From Zygnema cylindricum (lineage: Eukaryota; Streptophyta; Zygnematophyceae; Zygnematales; Zygnemataceae): 57,261 nucleotides of DNA. Below are positions 23,712 to 35,675 of the stretch, in pieces. The notes beneath the pieces were generated by a model. That model made no database searches. It saw only the letters and a list, made by a program, of their open reading frames with translations, and was not told where the DNA came from. The stretch is from the NCBI GenBank assembly GCA_037447655.1, contig JBBHKE010002936.1, positions 1 through 57,261 on the forward strand, in the 5' to 3' direction. Within the stretch, counting starts at the first letter, position 1; every line of letters begins with the position of its first letter. The position numbers and the translations under genes are program-made.

Positions 23712-26700
23712 CTTGGATGCAATCAATACAGATCTGATGTAGCCGCTTTTTGGAATTTGTATAAAACATCAGGACTTTGAAGGCAGGCCAAAAAAAAATA
23801 TTGACAGTTCCAGTCATGTCATCAAGAACAGAAAAAAAAAAAAAAACTGGATCGGTGTGCTTACGCCTATGGCTTGAAGCAAATACTGCTCCTTTCCCAT
23901 TTTCCATTTTCGATACTGGGCCTTTTCCACTTTTAGAAGCTGAAAGGGATCGCCTTTTTGATGAAGTGTCACATCCATTTTCAACTGTGACATTTCCCTC
24001 TTTTCCAACAAGCTCAGGATTTAAACTTGCTTTCCTTTTTTTCGAGGAATTGTTATCAACTGAATCCTTGCCGTTACTTCCCTTTGTATCTTTGTGCTCC
24101 ATTACACTGGAATTATTTACATTACCCTGTATTTCTGATATCTTCTTTACCTCCATACCAAATGAATGGACACACTTCAATAACTGCACACCATAAGGAC
24201 AAGAAACGAGCGAACCACACAAAAACTGTAAGTTTAGAATACATGTACTCCCCTGGACCCTTTTTCTGCATTCATCTTGAGCCGCAATATTGATTAGAAG
24301 TCATAAACAAACACCCTTGTCCTTCTATCTCTAGCCATGTAAAAGTACTTATTACATTTTTTTTCATGTCTATTTCTTTAATTCAAATTCTTACCCAAGT
24401 AATAGTAATAATAATACTTTTTTCCTTAAAGTAGCTGACAGCTGATGCCCATACTCAAAATACACACTCAAAAACTTATGAAAGTTAAGACTGATTTTAA
24501 TATCACATTCTTACTTGAAAAACACACACCATTCTAAAAAACAATATTTTTTTCTCACTGAGGGAGGAATAGCTCTCATACATCATGTGCATATTTTACC
24601 ACTTTTCCTGAAATTGTACTGTACATTTTAAGAGTCAGACACTTCAACATTCATACATATTTCAAACGAATTAGTACCTGGTCATAGTTTTGAACTGAGT
24701 CTACAGCTTCTCTCCATGAGTTCGGTGACTCTAATCCAAAATTCCTATCACTCTGATGATCCTGTAGGTTTAAACAATCTTCCAATTGAAGGAGACTTTT
24801 CGATAAATCGCTTACGGTATTTGAATTCTTTGCATTCATTATCCATTCCTGCGAGAGCAAAAAAAAAACATTTCCTCTGTTTACAGTCAGTAAAAATCAG
24901 TCAGTATGTTTAAAAGTATTGCATTGCCGGAAAAGGGGCAGAGCAACTCTAATCTTTTGCATGTTTTTGGCAACTTCTTCAAGCTAAACTTTCAGTCACG
25001 GGATCTCCCCCCCCCCCCCCCCCAAAAAAAACAAAAAAAAAGGAATCTGTAATCACATACTTGACGAGAATTGGCCCATTTGAGTATAAACGGCAAATTC
25101 GATACCTGTTCTTCAATGTCCAGTAGAACCTGCAACGACAAAATCTCAATTTCTTTTTTAAGCAGCAGTGAATCAAAAAGAACATTTGGACATTCAGTTC
25201 TTTTTTTTCTTTCAAAACTCAGCAAAATGGGTAAATGATAATAAAACAACAAAATCTCGCTTAGCAGTGAACCGAGAAAACATCAGGACATTCATTTTTT
25301 TTTCTTTTTTTCCCAGAACCCAGCAAAAAATGGCGAATGATATTCAATACTTGAATAACTTCTGTCGCAGTCGAGAAACATCCTTCAGATACTCCACTGG
25401 CTGTATGTTCAATATTTGAGGCAGGTCCTTCATCACCTACATGTGAGAAAAAAAAAGAAAAAGTTGGTGACTGGAAACTCATCATTTCATCATATCCAGT
25501 GATGATGAAGCAGCAATATCAGGACAGAAATGTCAACGGTTTTCCTCTACTTTCCGAAAAAATCTGTACTGTTGTAATGGGAGATCTTTCAAAGGAGAGG
25601 TAAAAACAAACTGGAAAGAGGTTTCTCGAGTTGACCTTCTCTGATATCAATATGGGTAAAGAGGTCTTTTTCATTCGAATATACCCATTCACACATGTAA
25701 GTGTGTGAATCACGGCCATTGGCACTGCTCCAACCCAACACCTCGATCCCATTAAAAATTAAATTCCACAAGTGGAAATGCCTTTTAACTACATTTGTTT
25801 TGTTTTTAAATGAATACTTGTGTATTTGGACACTGGCGGATATATGTCATTTCAAATAAACACTGACTGTGCTTATTAACAAGTACCAGAAAATCAATAA
25901 AGTCACTCCTATGCTAGTGATGCATGTAAGGACAACAACATAAATAGGCTCTTCCATTCTGTATTATTCTACAATAGTTGTTTTTAAAACATTTGAGCAC
26001 TAATACTTGATGACGATGATGATAAGGATTGACATGACTCACCATCCAGAGGCCCTACGAGAGTCAAATTCCATTTTTGGGAGAACTTGACAGCTTCCTG
26101 CTATGGAGTCTACAGGCTGATGGTCAAAATCACAAGTGACTGAAAAAAAAAAAAATCGAGTTAAGAAAATCGCAACAAGTGAGAAAAATTGGCATAGATA
26201 AACATAAGTGAAATGAAAAGCAATGAGAAATCCAGAGGTGGAGAAATCATAATTTTTCGGAGCAGATAATATATACCAACAGCTGAATAGCATTAATTTG
26301 GTATTCAAGGAAGGATACAATAAACTTCATAGTCGTGTCCGCCACTCGGTGGTCTTTTCTGGATATCATGGCATCGGTAAAACCTGCAAAAAAAAAAAGA
26401 GTGACAGGCAAAGAGTTGATTTTATTTACTAGTAATTGAAACTTCGTAAAAAAAAATGCCCACAAATCTGGTATTTAACAGTACAGTAATCATAAAACTC
26501 CACCGCAGGCCAATGAGAATCAAAAACATTTTAACCAATGGTGTTATTGTAACATGTTAAAATTTAGGTAGTTATAGCCAAAAACCAGACTAAAGTACAC
26601 TACCCATCGTTATTTCAGTTAAATAATTCTAATGTTAGTGAGTGTTCCTTTGACTCAAAATCATAAATTGGTGTCAATAACACTATTTAGTCAAGTGGCA

Positions 26701-27392
26701 CATAATAAGCCACATGTAAAAACATAACTTAGTGTAGTTGATTCTAATAAAGTATTAACTCTAATAATTCATTAACTCTAATAGGGATGGGCGGTGCAGC
26801 CTATCACATTTGGTTCAATCTGGATTCAGGAACTCACCATCTTACGATAATTTTTTGAATGCCGTTGCTGTTCTCATATAGATCTTCAATCTTGGCAATG
26901 TAAAAATCCTGTTTGGGATCTGCCGGTTGCAAATAAATGCATTTACCTGACAAAATAAAGCAAGAAACCGAAGTTCTTCTTGTTAGTTTAGCCTTCATGA
27001 TTATCTCGCCGCCCAGAAGCCTTCATTTTGCTGAATACAATGCTCATCGCTATAAGTATTAGACAATTTTTGTGATTTCCCTTTTAAGGGAAAGGTAACG
27101 TCCTCACCTTTCGTTCCTGATGCCAAGATCAAAAATCGGAAAAACCCTGTGATGAGAGAAAGTACCTTTAAGAGCTTAAAAAATATTTAGCAGTAATAGC
27201 AATGGGCAGTATAGTCCATTACAATCATCTGTACTTCGTTAGCAAAAAGAATTGAAACCACATCCACTTACCTTTTTCGTACCTATCTTTGGAGATGACA
27301 TTTTCAATGGCTCCAAAATAAGTCTTGTCACCTTCTGTCCGAAGAGGAGAGCCAATCCAGTGCATAAAAACACCAATGTCTTCCTCTTCCAT
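23712..27392 (-). CDS. BAH-domain chromatin reader region (gene, or 5' half of SWI1)
   Basis: Ten exons on the minus strand splice with matching phases: 27392-27272, 26946-26838, 26383-26319, 26139-26043, 25781-25636, 25436-25351, 25129-25061, 24848-24678, 24183-23865 and 23774-23712. The first four build a BAH domain, a histone-tail binding fold: GKCIYLQPADPKQDFYIAKI, then NGIQKIIVRWFYR, then DHQPVDSIAGSCQVLP. The middle exons give a helical part (SLLQLEDCL, SWREAVDSVQNYDQLLKCV) and a basic Ser/Lys-rich part with nuclear-localisation-like SSKKRKA and SSKRRS. The first exon begins at an ATG right after TTTTACAG, so the ATG may be the start or an internal Met. No stop closes the frame before SWI1 exon 1; the last donor (phase 1) fits the SWI1 acceptor at 23572. 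The fifth exon's acceptor lacks a good pyrimidine tract. I know of no BAH domain in SWI1 proteins, so a separate neighbour gene remains possible. Confidence 0.65.
26598..26796. mobile_element. MITE, second subfamily, copy G (199 bp)
   Basis: The left end CACTACCCATCGTTATTTCAG follows TA (26596-26597). The right end AATAGGGATGGGCGGTG is followed by CA, a mutated TA. The interior shares CAATAACACTATTTAGTCAA and AAGTGGCAC words with copy F. It is intronic in the BAH region. Confidence 0.7.
27039..27209. mobile_element. MITE, second subfamily, degraded copy H
   Basis: The left CAATGCTCATCGCTATAAG and right AGTAATAGCAATGGGCAG are roughly inverted and TA-flanked (27037-27038 and 27210-27211). It is shorter and more diverged than F and G, and lies between the first two BAH exons. 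Confidence 0.45.
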
Positions 27393-29726
27393 CTGTAAAA
27401 TTACATTCAAAAATTGCATCCAACACATTATTTCAGAAGAACATCTCAGGAATGTTTGGTTTACACAAACAGCTGATAGAAAAGCAGTGATGTTCACATG
27501 CAAAGGGTAAAGGGATACGATTTTGTTCCACGAAGAAAGTACGAAAGTGTTGCCTTTTGCCTTAAGTTTACACCATTATGGATTGAAAGTGAAAAAACAT
27601 TAATGGAAGGTAGCGGTGGTTCCAGCATCAGAATGAAACAGCAACCATGAAAAACTATCCAAAACCATTTTTTTCATTTCCAGAAGTTTGATCTACAAGG
27701 CAAGGAAAACCATAAGGAAGAGTAATCACGTGTCTACTCTGAAGTGCGCATGTCCCACAATACTTAGAATTTTGAGTTCTATGCAACATGATGCCTAAAA
27801 TATAAAAAATTGCATATCATTCTTTGCTGTATGAATGAAAAAAATATACTTTATCGGATGTTGTAAAATTTTATATACCGTGATGTCTAAACTGTATACG
27901 ATTACACATCATTTTTCGGCGTATAAAAGAAAAACACCTAGTAGAATGTACAACTGCTCCAAGATCTTTTGTAACAAAAATGGAATTTCCAAAAACAGAG
28001 AGGTTGGTCAAAGCACAAAAGTAGCTTCGTTTTGTGTCTTTTGCGACACTTAATAGCTTAGAAATAATGCAAATTCAGGAAGTTGTCAATTTATCAGTAC
28101 CTACTAAATTGCATTCAAAGCTGATGGTTTAACATTGCAAACTGTCAGCGATAAACTTTTCCAGGAGAAAATACAAAAACTTCAATACTATTATTCAATG
28201 TCACGAATAACAAAGATATAACTTGTGTCACAAAAATTCTCTATTAAGTAATACAAACACTTGAAAAACTCCGCAAAGGCATCACTTTAATTATGAAACA
28301 TAACTGCTATACAATATCATCATTCAATGCCAGAAATTTCCAAAGACACAAACTTTGATTGTGAAACTAAGATTCCCTGTAAATATAGTATCTTGAAAAG
28401 TTTATGTCATTGAAAAATAATTCTAGTAGCAGAAACCATACTTCAGATGCCAAGAAATAGCTGATTTGGTAAAGAAGATACCTTTTTATTGTAGTGGAAG
28501 TCACAATTTCACCAGGTCAAAATCACCGATTATAAAAAAATGTGATGAAACAAAGACAATGGAATCAATGAAAGGATCAGATGTTAAGAACGATATCCTT
28601 GATTCTGAGAATCACAACTGAAAGCCAAAAAAAAATCAGTTTTCCCTGATTTTTTTTTTTTTTTTATCAGGTCTAATACATATCCTTTGCAAGAAATCTT
28701 CAGCTGATGCAGTTAATCAGCTATATAAGAAACTTTAGATCTTTTTTGCGTTATCTTTTTGAGAATACAGTATATTTTTCTAAACAAATTGTATTGTAAC
28801 TTGCCGAGTATCCTCCGAGTAAGTTCTTCAGTAAGTGAAATTGAAACCCTAGGTTGTCGTTTCGCAATATTTACAATAAAATTGTAAAAATAGCAAGAAA
28901 ATTGAAATCTTCAGTGAAAAATTGCGTCGCAATAGTACATTTTCTTAGTAACAAGTTTTTTTTTACAAGCAGGCAGCTCAGGTTCTGTTCTTGCCAAGCA
29001 AGCAATTAAAAGTATACCGTGAGCCAAGAACGGACAAAATTACTGCTCAGAGTCATCAAGTAAGCAAGCGTCCCGAAGTTCTTTACTAACGTCATTACCG
29101 TACGGCTAACCGTCTTTTGGCGGCTATCCGTACGGACCAAGACGCATACTTACTCGAGGACGTCAATGCAAAAGCCGTCGGTAAGCAAAGAGTTTCTTCA
29201 CACTGCTACTGCGCCTGAGTCTGCTGGAGATCCACGAAAATCTGCTGGAAGTACTGTCAAGATATTCAAAAATTATACACCGTCAGTATCATCATCGGAC
29301 GGCTGAGAGGTATCGTTTGGTTGCCACTCCAATTTTTTTTGTCTATGCTAAAACAAAGAAGCCGGGGGCCTAGATGCGGACAACCAACCAATCGCTTTCA
29401 AGACACATGTTTCCTGCCCGAATTTGTTTTTTACACTGACGCGGATTAGGCTAAAATTTGGGGACTTGTGAATGGTGGAAGCAAAGCTTCAGACAGAATA
29501 GGGCAGGTCAATGGACCAAAAAAAAAAAAAATATGATTTGCCTCGACAACGCCGGCGAACCATCGCCTTGCAAGTGTGCACGCAGACGTGCGGAAGTGTC
29601 GCTGTCGCAAATCCCCCGATCTTCTGTTCTTGCAAACCGTACAGTACCTCAACGGATGTAAACTTGTGAAGTATATGATGTAACGATGACTGCTACATCA
29701 CGAAACGCTATTCGTTAATAACACTA
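27393..29726. other. Intergenic, AT-rich, nothing recognised
   Basis: No exon-like frame or family motif is seen on either strand. It contains the region upstream of the BAH/SWI1 transcription unit and so probably its promoter, but no specific element could be identified. A G+C-richer patch near 29080-29250 (GTACGG words) resembles decayed transposon sequence. Confidence 0.5.
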
Positions 29727-29941
29727 CACCGCCAATCGCTATTAGCGTGTAAGTTTTTTTAGCGTATACAAATAATAATCGTGGTTTACGCTAATTGGGA
29801 ATTTGGAAATTTTCGAAGAAATCGTCTACTCTAATTAGGAATTATGATTTTTTTTAAAAATAGTGTGGATAATTCTATTTGAGAATAAAAAAAAAAGCGG
29901 GACGGAATTAGCGTACACAACGCTAATAGCGATTGGCGGTG
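29727..29941. mobile_element. MITE copy B (215 bp)
   Basis: Left CACCGCCAATCGCTATTAGC and right GCTAATAGCGATTGGCGGTG are perfect inverted repeats, TA-flanked (29725-29726 and 29942-29943). It is inverted relative to copy A: the GGGACGGAATTAGCGTACA words are at the right. This is the best-preserved copy. Confidence 0.92.
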
Positions 29942-29970
29942 TACTGTACTGTAATCAGTTTAGTACTGTA

Positions 29971-30508
29971 CACCGCCAATCGTTATTAGCGTTGTGTACA
30001 CTAATTCCGTCCCGCTTTTTTTTTTTTTATTCTCCATTAGTGTAGTTCATTCTATTTTTTTCTTTATTCTATTCAAAGGTTATTTTCAGTACGTTGTCTC
30101 TTAAATAGAGTTGTGTACGGTCAGTGTCAGACCGTACATAAATGTACCCTTTTAAGTTAAAATTACAATAAATTAGTTTTAGTAACCGCAGACGCATGAG
30201 AATGTGCGTTCTAAATAGGAAAAAAAAACAGGTCGTAAAAAAGCCCGTTCCCACATATTCGTCAGACAGCCGCGTTTCGACCGTGTGAATGTACGATTTG
30301 TGTACGATTTGTCAGATTTTGTACGGAGACCTATATTAGTGTAAGCATGTTTGCGACCGACTTTTTTTTTTCAAAGATCCAAATTACCATAATCAAACAA
30401 TTAGAATGTATGATTTTTTCCAAAATCTTCAAATTCTTAAATAGCGTACACCACTGTAGTTATTATTATACGCTAATCAAACTCCCACGCTAATAACGAT
30501 TGGCGGTG
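29971..30508. mobile_element. MITE copy C, long form (538 bp)
   Basis: Left CACCGCCAATCGTTATTAGC and right CTAATAACGATTGGCGGTG are TA-flanked (29969-29970 and 30509-30510). The termini and subterminal poly-T match the 216-bp class, but the centre has about 320 extra bases (GTTGTCTCTTAAATAGAG, GTCAGACCGTACATAAATG, GACGCATGAGAATGTGCG) with no coding capacity. Confidence 0.9.
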
Positions 30509-30984
30509 TACTGTAGTCACATAGGGATATGAAATCTTTGTTTGTAAATCTACAACAAAGAGAGAGAGAGAGAGAGAAAGAGAGTTGGGTAAACTTACGT
30601 ACGGTCTGCTCAAAAATGTACGATTAGGCCAAATGACGTCAATGTAATTCATCGCAGCAGTTCATTTGCCCTTTGATTCCTCGACACTAAATATCATTTA
30701 AAGTTAAAATATCGAAATTTTTCTACTTATCTTTTTAGCGCGCTTGTTTTGGTGGTTCAAAACATAGTTCAAAAGTAGGCTTTTTTATGGTAGGCCTTTG
30801 GTGGGCGCACAAAACTCACGCAACGTAGGCATACTGTATGTGTGTGCGTCGTGCACACTCCTGTACGAACGTCCGAATCTGACGTAAGATCAAAGTACAG
30901 TGCACGCCGCCGGACGTAATTTTTTAGCGAACTGACACGGCGTAGGATGACATCCCGTGGGGAAAAAAACCGGGAAAAAAAAAC

Positions 30985-31264
30985 CGGGAAAATTCTCAAA
31001 TAGCGTAGTTTATTCGATATTATTCTTTACTCTAATTAGGGTTATTTTCCAAGTACCGTAAAAAACGAAAGTACGTTGTCTCTTAAATAGAGTGGTGTAC
31101 GGTAAATGTCAGACCGTACATAAATGTACCTTTTAAGTTAAAAAGTACAATAAATTAGTTTTAGTAACAACAGACGCATGAGAATGTGCGTTCTTAATTG
31201 TGAAACAAACCATGTCGTAAAAAATCCCGTTCACACATATTCGTCTGACAGTCGCGTTTCGACC
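30985..31264. mobile_element. Long-form MITE fragment cut by the scaffold gap
   Basis: Repeats the interior of copy C in the same orientation (TTATTTTC, then GTACGTTGTCTCTTAAATAG, then GACGCATGAGAATGTGCG, then TTCGTCTGACAG) up to the 10-N gap. No left terminus is seen. The gap probably arose because the assembler could not cross this repeated element. Confidence 0.75.
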
Positions 31265-31274
31265 NNNNNNNNNN
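31265..31274. other. Scaffold gap (10 N)
   Basis: Ten N inside a repeated transposon. Sequence on the far side does not continue the element. Confidence 0.99.
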
Positions 31275-32460
31275 GGGTATAACATAACCGGCGTTTTACT
31301 TTATTTTATCCTTGTCCCAACTCAACGTGTAGCTAGCTATCTCTTAATTTGCTTTAAAGATTTAATTTTTTTTTTTAGCCTGTTTTTTTTTATAAATACA
31401 CTCAAAACTCCCTGAAAAATAAATTTGGCAATCTAATCCTGCTAGCCTGCCAGCGACTAGTTTCATCCGCTAAATTTTTCTAGTGTACTTTTCGGGTATT
31501 GTGTTGAATGCTTTCCTGTTAGACAGTATAATCGCAGACGTTAAAACTCCGTCCTAATCTAACGGTTTAAATAAAAAGTCCCTCAAAACTCACATAAATA
31601 TTTTTTTTTGTCCGATTTTTTTTTTTAATTTAGAAATTTCGTTTAATTCTCTATCGATCGATGTGCAACTCAACCCTGTTCCTATTTTATTTCATTTTGC
31701 GGCCAATACAATATGGGTCTTAAGGGCATATTGTATGTTTTGAGTACAATAGGCATATTGTAGGGGCGTACGGTCACCTACTTTTGAACTATGGTTCAAA
31801 ATTTTGGATAGGATAAACGAGTCCTCTTTACAGTAAATAGTATGTATCCATAATAGATATTCACATTTAACATAGTATGGTGGACTCGCAACATCATGTG
31901 TAAAACAAGACACAAAGCAGAAATGGCACTGTACGGCAGTGTGTACGGATTTTGAACGAGCAAGATCGGCTGACATCACAGACTATAACAACAGTTTTGT
32001 CTGGAATTTAACAGCATGTGGCAAGAAGTTCATCGAGGATCTCCAGGGAAGCATCGGAACCGTTCGATGGACCAATTGTGAACAGCATTCGACGAACGAT
32101 GCCGTCCAATGGACAAACTGTTAGTCCTTTACGACAAATGAAGCCGTACGTTTCGAAAACAAATCTGCTGCTGTACCTGAGCTACAGAATTGTCCAAGAT
32201 TAGGAAAATGCCAAGTTTTTATAAGACTATCATGCGCGATGCAGATGCGTCACTCTCAGTTCAGTTAGTATGCACGTGGCCAGTGAATTGCATCATGGGC
32301 GACGGCTGAGATCCAATCTTCTAGAATATAGATGATGTCACGGGTCTGTTGTTCAGACATGCTCTTTGTTATGTTGTTGACTTGTTTTCGATATCGATTT
32401 TCAGCTCCGTACATTTGAAAAAGATATTTCACGTCGCAAAGATTTAAGTTCCTCTACAGT
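31275..32460. other. Intergenic, nothing recognised
   Basis: AT-rich sequence with short frames and no family motif. It may include degraded transposon pieces; none has recognisable ends. Confidence 0.45.
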
Positions 32461-32468
32461 ATTTCAAA

Positions 32469-32948
32469 CAGAGTTGTTCAAATCGCACGATTTTTTCCTT
32501 TTTTCCGATTAAAACGTATAATTCGTGACTTTTGAATAAATCGTAAAAAATCGCGATGTATTTTCTGTCCGGTAAACTGAACGGCTAATTCACGGAAACT
32601 GTACGATATTTTACGATAACTGTACGTTTTGTACGGTAATTGTACGAAATTTGATGAAAAGCTACGTTGCACTTCGTAGTACTTTCTGTCCGGTAAACTG
32701 AACAGAAATTTTACGGGAATGTACGGAATTGTAACAAAAATGTACGGAATATTACGAAAAGATACGGAAAATGTACGAAAATGGTACAAACTGCGGTATA
32801 TGTGAAATTTATTTTGTGAACATGTACGGACTAGTACGGAAGAAAAGTCATTAACGATTTTTACGATTTTTTCAAAAGGTTCAATGCTTTTGGTACGTAT
32901 AATTCGTAGCGATTAAATCGTTCGTACTAAACGCCGTGAACAACTATG
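32469..32948. mobile_element. Second hAT-type non-autonomous element, 480 bp
   Basis: The ends are CAGAGTTGTTCA on the left and TGAACAACTATG on the right (11 of 12 inverted match). They are flanked by an exact 8-bp duplication ATTTCAAA (32461-32468 and 32949-32956). The interior is packed with TACGGAA, GTACGAAA and GTACGGTAA words in one orientation, spaced about 10-15 bp apart, a likely subterminal binding-site array. It has no transposase. It differs from the 894-bp element at 9241. Confidence 0.88.
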
Positions 32949-33054
32949 ATTTCAAACCATTTTGCGGCTAAGTGCTCACACCGTGGAGCTCAGGTAACAA
33001 CAAAAAGTGACTGTCTGCAACCATTTTATTTACATGTGGTCGCCGCAGTTTTGG

Positions 33055-33260
33055 TACCGTAAACGCTCGCCGGCCGTGTGAATTGCTTATTTTATTATGA
33101 CGGTCGACGTTCGCAAGCGCGGCAAAATTTTAAGCGGTTGAAACAATGTTATGAAAGTCAAAGATGTTCAACCGATTGACCGTCAAATTTATATTCAACG
33201 GTTGTACCGATATGTACTTCAAACGTACATTTTTTGACAAAATGACGTAAGTGACTGTGC
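33055..33260. repeat. Dispersed repeat with TATGACGGTCGACGTTC core, copy 1
   Basis: Shares TTATGACGGTCGACGTTC, a GTCAAAG..GTTCAACCGATTGA block and the preceding AAACG..CGGCCGT..ATTGCT words with 42460-42760, where the latter words are amplified into a minisatellite. The element type is unknown; no ends were found. Confidence 0.6.
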
Positions 33261-33470
33261 GCAACCAAAACAGTCACTGTCATGATCAATTCCCAAATAT
33301 TAACCCTAACAGCGATACAAGGTGTACTGTTCATTACTGAAATGTGTTTGTATTTAACGCGTCACGTCAAAAAACCATAGAACTAGTTAATCTATATGAA
33401 CAGTCTTGGAAAACGTTACATGGACATAGAAAGGCTCTGCACAAGCAAAAAATAATGACGTCAAAAGAGG

Positions 33471-35612
33471 ATGAAAACGGTTTGTTTAGGGTTTTCCTCT
33501 GACGTGACACAACTTTTTGTCCAACTCTTCCACGTCAGCATGCGTGGCTCTTTGCCACGTGGCGGGATTCCACGTCCGCGTCTGCCGGCCGGGCGGCGCG
33601 GGCGATCTATCTTTCGGCGAAGTTTCGCTACCTACGCAGCAGGGGCGCTTCTGACGTCAGGCCTACTCGTAGGGCTGACGCAGCTGTATGCCACGTGGCG
33701 ACTCGCGAGGCACGAGAACGCTGGTCAACGGGTCAGTTTCAGGACCGTTCTTTCCTTATTTTTTTTTCATAATTATTTTTATTATATTATTATTATATTG
33801 TTATTATTTTATTATTATTATTATATTATTATTATTGTTTTGTCATGGTTATGTTCTCTGACGTCTGACGTCATCTATCCAACTTCATCTTTTTTTTTTT
33901 CTCTCGCTGGATTCTAGAAGATTCTGAAAGAACCCTATTTTTTTTTCTTTTGGGTGCGTTTTCGCAGGATGCTTTCCAGCATTCCGAGAAAAGCGGAGGA
34001 GATAGTGCTGCTGGTCTTTCATTGGTCGAATCTCGCACGTGTGAATATCTGAAAAAGCCGCCATGGGTTTGTGCCCATGGAGGGGATACGTCACACGCAC
34101 CTCCCAATACGGTAAAATTGGCCCTCCTCTCCCCTCTCCCCTCTTCCCCCCATTTTTTTTGTCCACAAAGCTCTTTTTCTGTTGAAATATACGCTCATCT
34201 GATTGGATGATTTGGATTTTGAAATCATCCAATCAGTAATTGTTAGTTTTTTGCTCAATTCTTTACTTCCTGTCATTTTTTAATGTATAACATTCGTTTA
34301 TAAATGTTTAGTTTTTAAGTCTGTTGTCCACAAACTTTAATTAAGCTTAAAAGATGATGTTCAAAGAAAAATCTATTAATATCTGATATTGAATGCGTAA
34401 TTTGCAATGTCAATGTCTAATTTGTAGTGTGTATTGTCTATTTTTTTTTTTTTATGTTTAACGTGCAATTTCTGGTTTTCAATGTCTAATTTTTATTGTC
34501 CAATCTCAAATATCTTGTCATTATCATGGTGAAAGTCTATCTCAGTAGCATGTCCAATGTCCGATTCCAAATGTCCAATATTGTGTCCAATGTTCAATGT
34601 CCAATCTCCAATTTTTTATGTCCATTGTCTAATGTCAAATGTCCAATGTCTAATGTCCAATTCCAAAGTTTAATAGCTAATGTCCAATTTCCAATGTTCA
34701 ATATCCAATATCCAATGCCCAATGTCCAATGGCCAATGTCCAATGTCTAATGTCCAATGTCCAATGTCCAATGACCAACGCCCAATGTCTGATGTCTAAT
34801 GTCCAATGTCCAATGCTCAATGTCCAATGTCCAATGCCCAATGTCCGAAGCTAAATGTCCATGCTAAGTCTATTATGTTTTCTCAGCTTACCTTTGGCTC
34901 CATGCTTCTTGTACATTGCCAGGTGGCGGCGGCATCGGCACTACCAAAGTGGAGGGAGGTAGATGCAAGGTGACCATGGCCTGCCATCTAGTGGCTGCAC
35001 AGGTGGGGGAGGAGAAGCTGGTGTGGGGGGGAGAGAAGAGCTCAGGAGAGGCAGTGGTGGGGGGAGGAGGGGTGGTGGGGGGAGTCCAGGAGGGTAGAAA
35101 CCAGGCTGAGGGAGAGGGAGATAGAGCGAGGAGAAAGAGGTAGGGAACAGAGTTGGGAAGGCGGGGAGAGAGGTGGAGTGAGAGTGAAAAGCGAAAGGGG
35201 GGGCTTAGAGGGAGCAAAGAGAAGAATGAGGTTTTCTTCTTTCAATTTGATTTTTCAAAAAACACATTCTTTTGTACACACACATATACATATACATATC
35301 TACATATTTATATTATTAACGATATAAGGGACAATACATGTGATTCCTTTATGCCCATTTTAAAACATAAACGTGTTATTTTTTATGCTTATAATCATGA
35401 ACGGAGAAAATTTAGATAAAGAAAACCCAATCCCAAAAACTAAACACGGCTTTGTACTATTTTTTCATTTGAGCTATAACATGAGAAATGAAATGTGTAT
35501 ATTGTTTAAAATCTATTGAAATAATTTCAAGAAATAAAGTTCTTAGGGGAGGGATTTGCATATCAGAACCAATAAATTCGTTGGAATTTTATGTAGAGGC
35601 AGGGTCAGAAAA

Positions 35613-35675
<63 letters not shown>

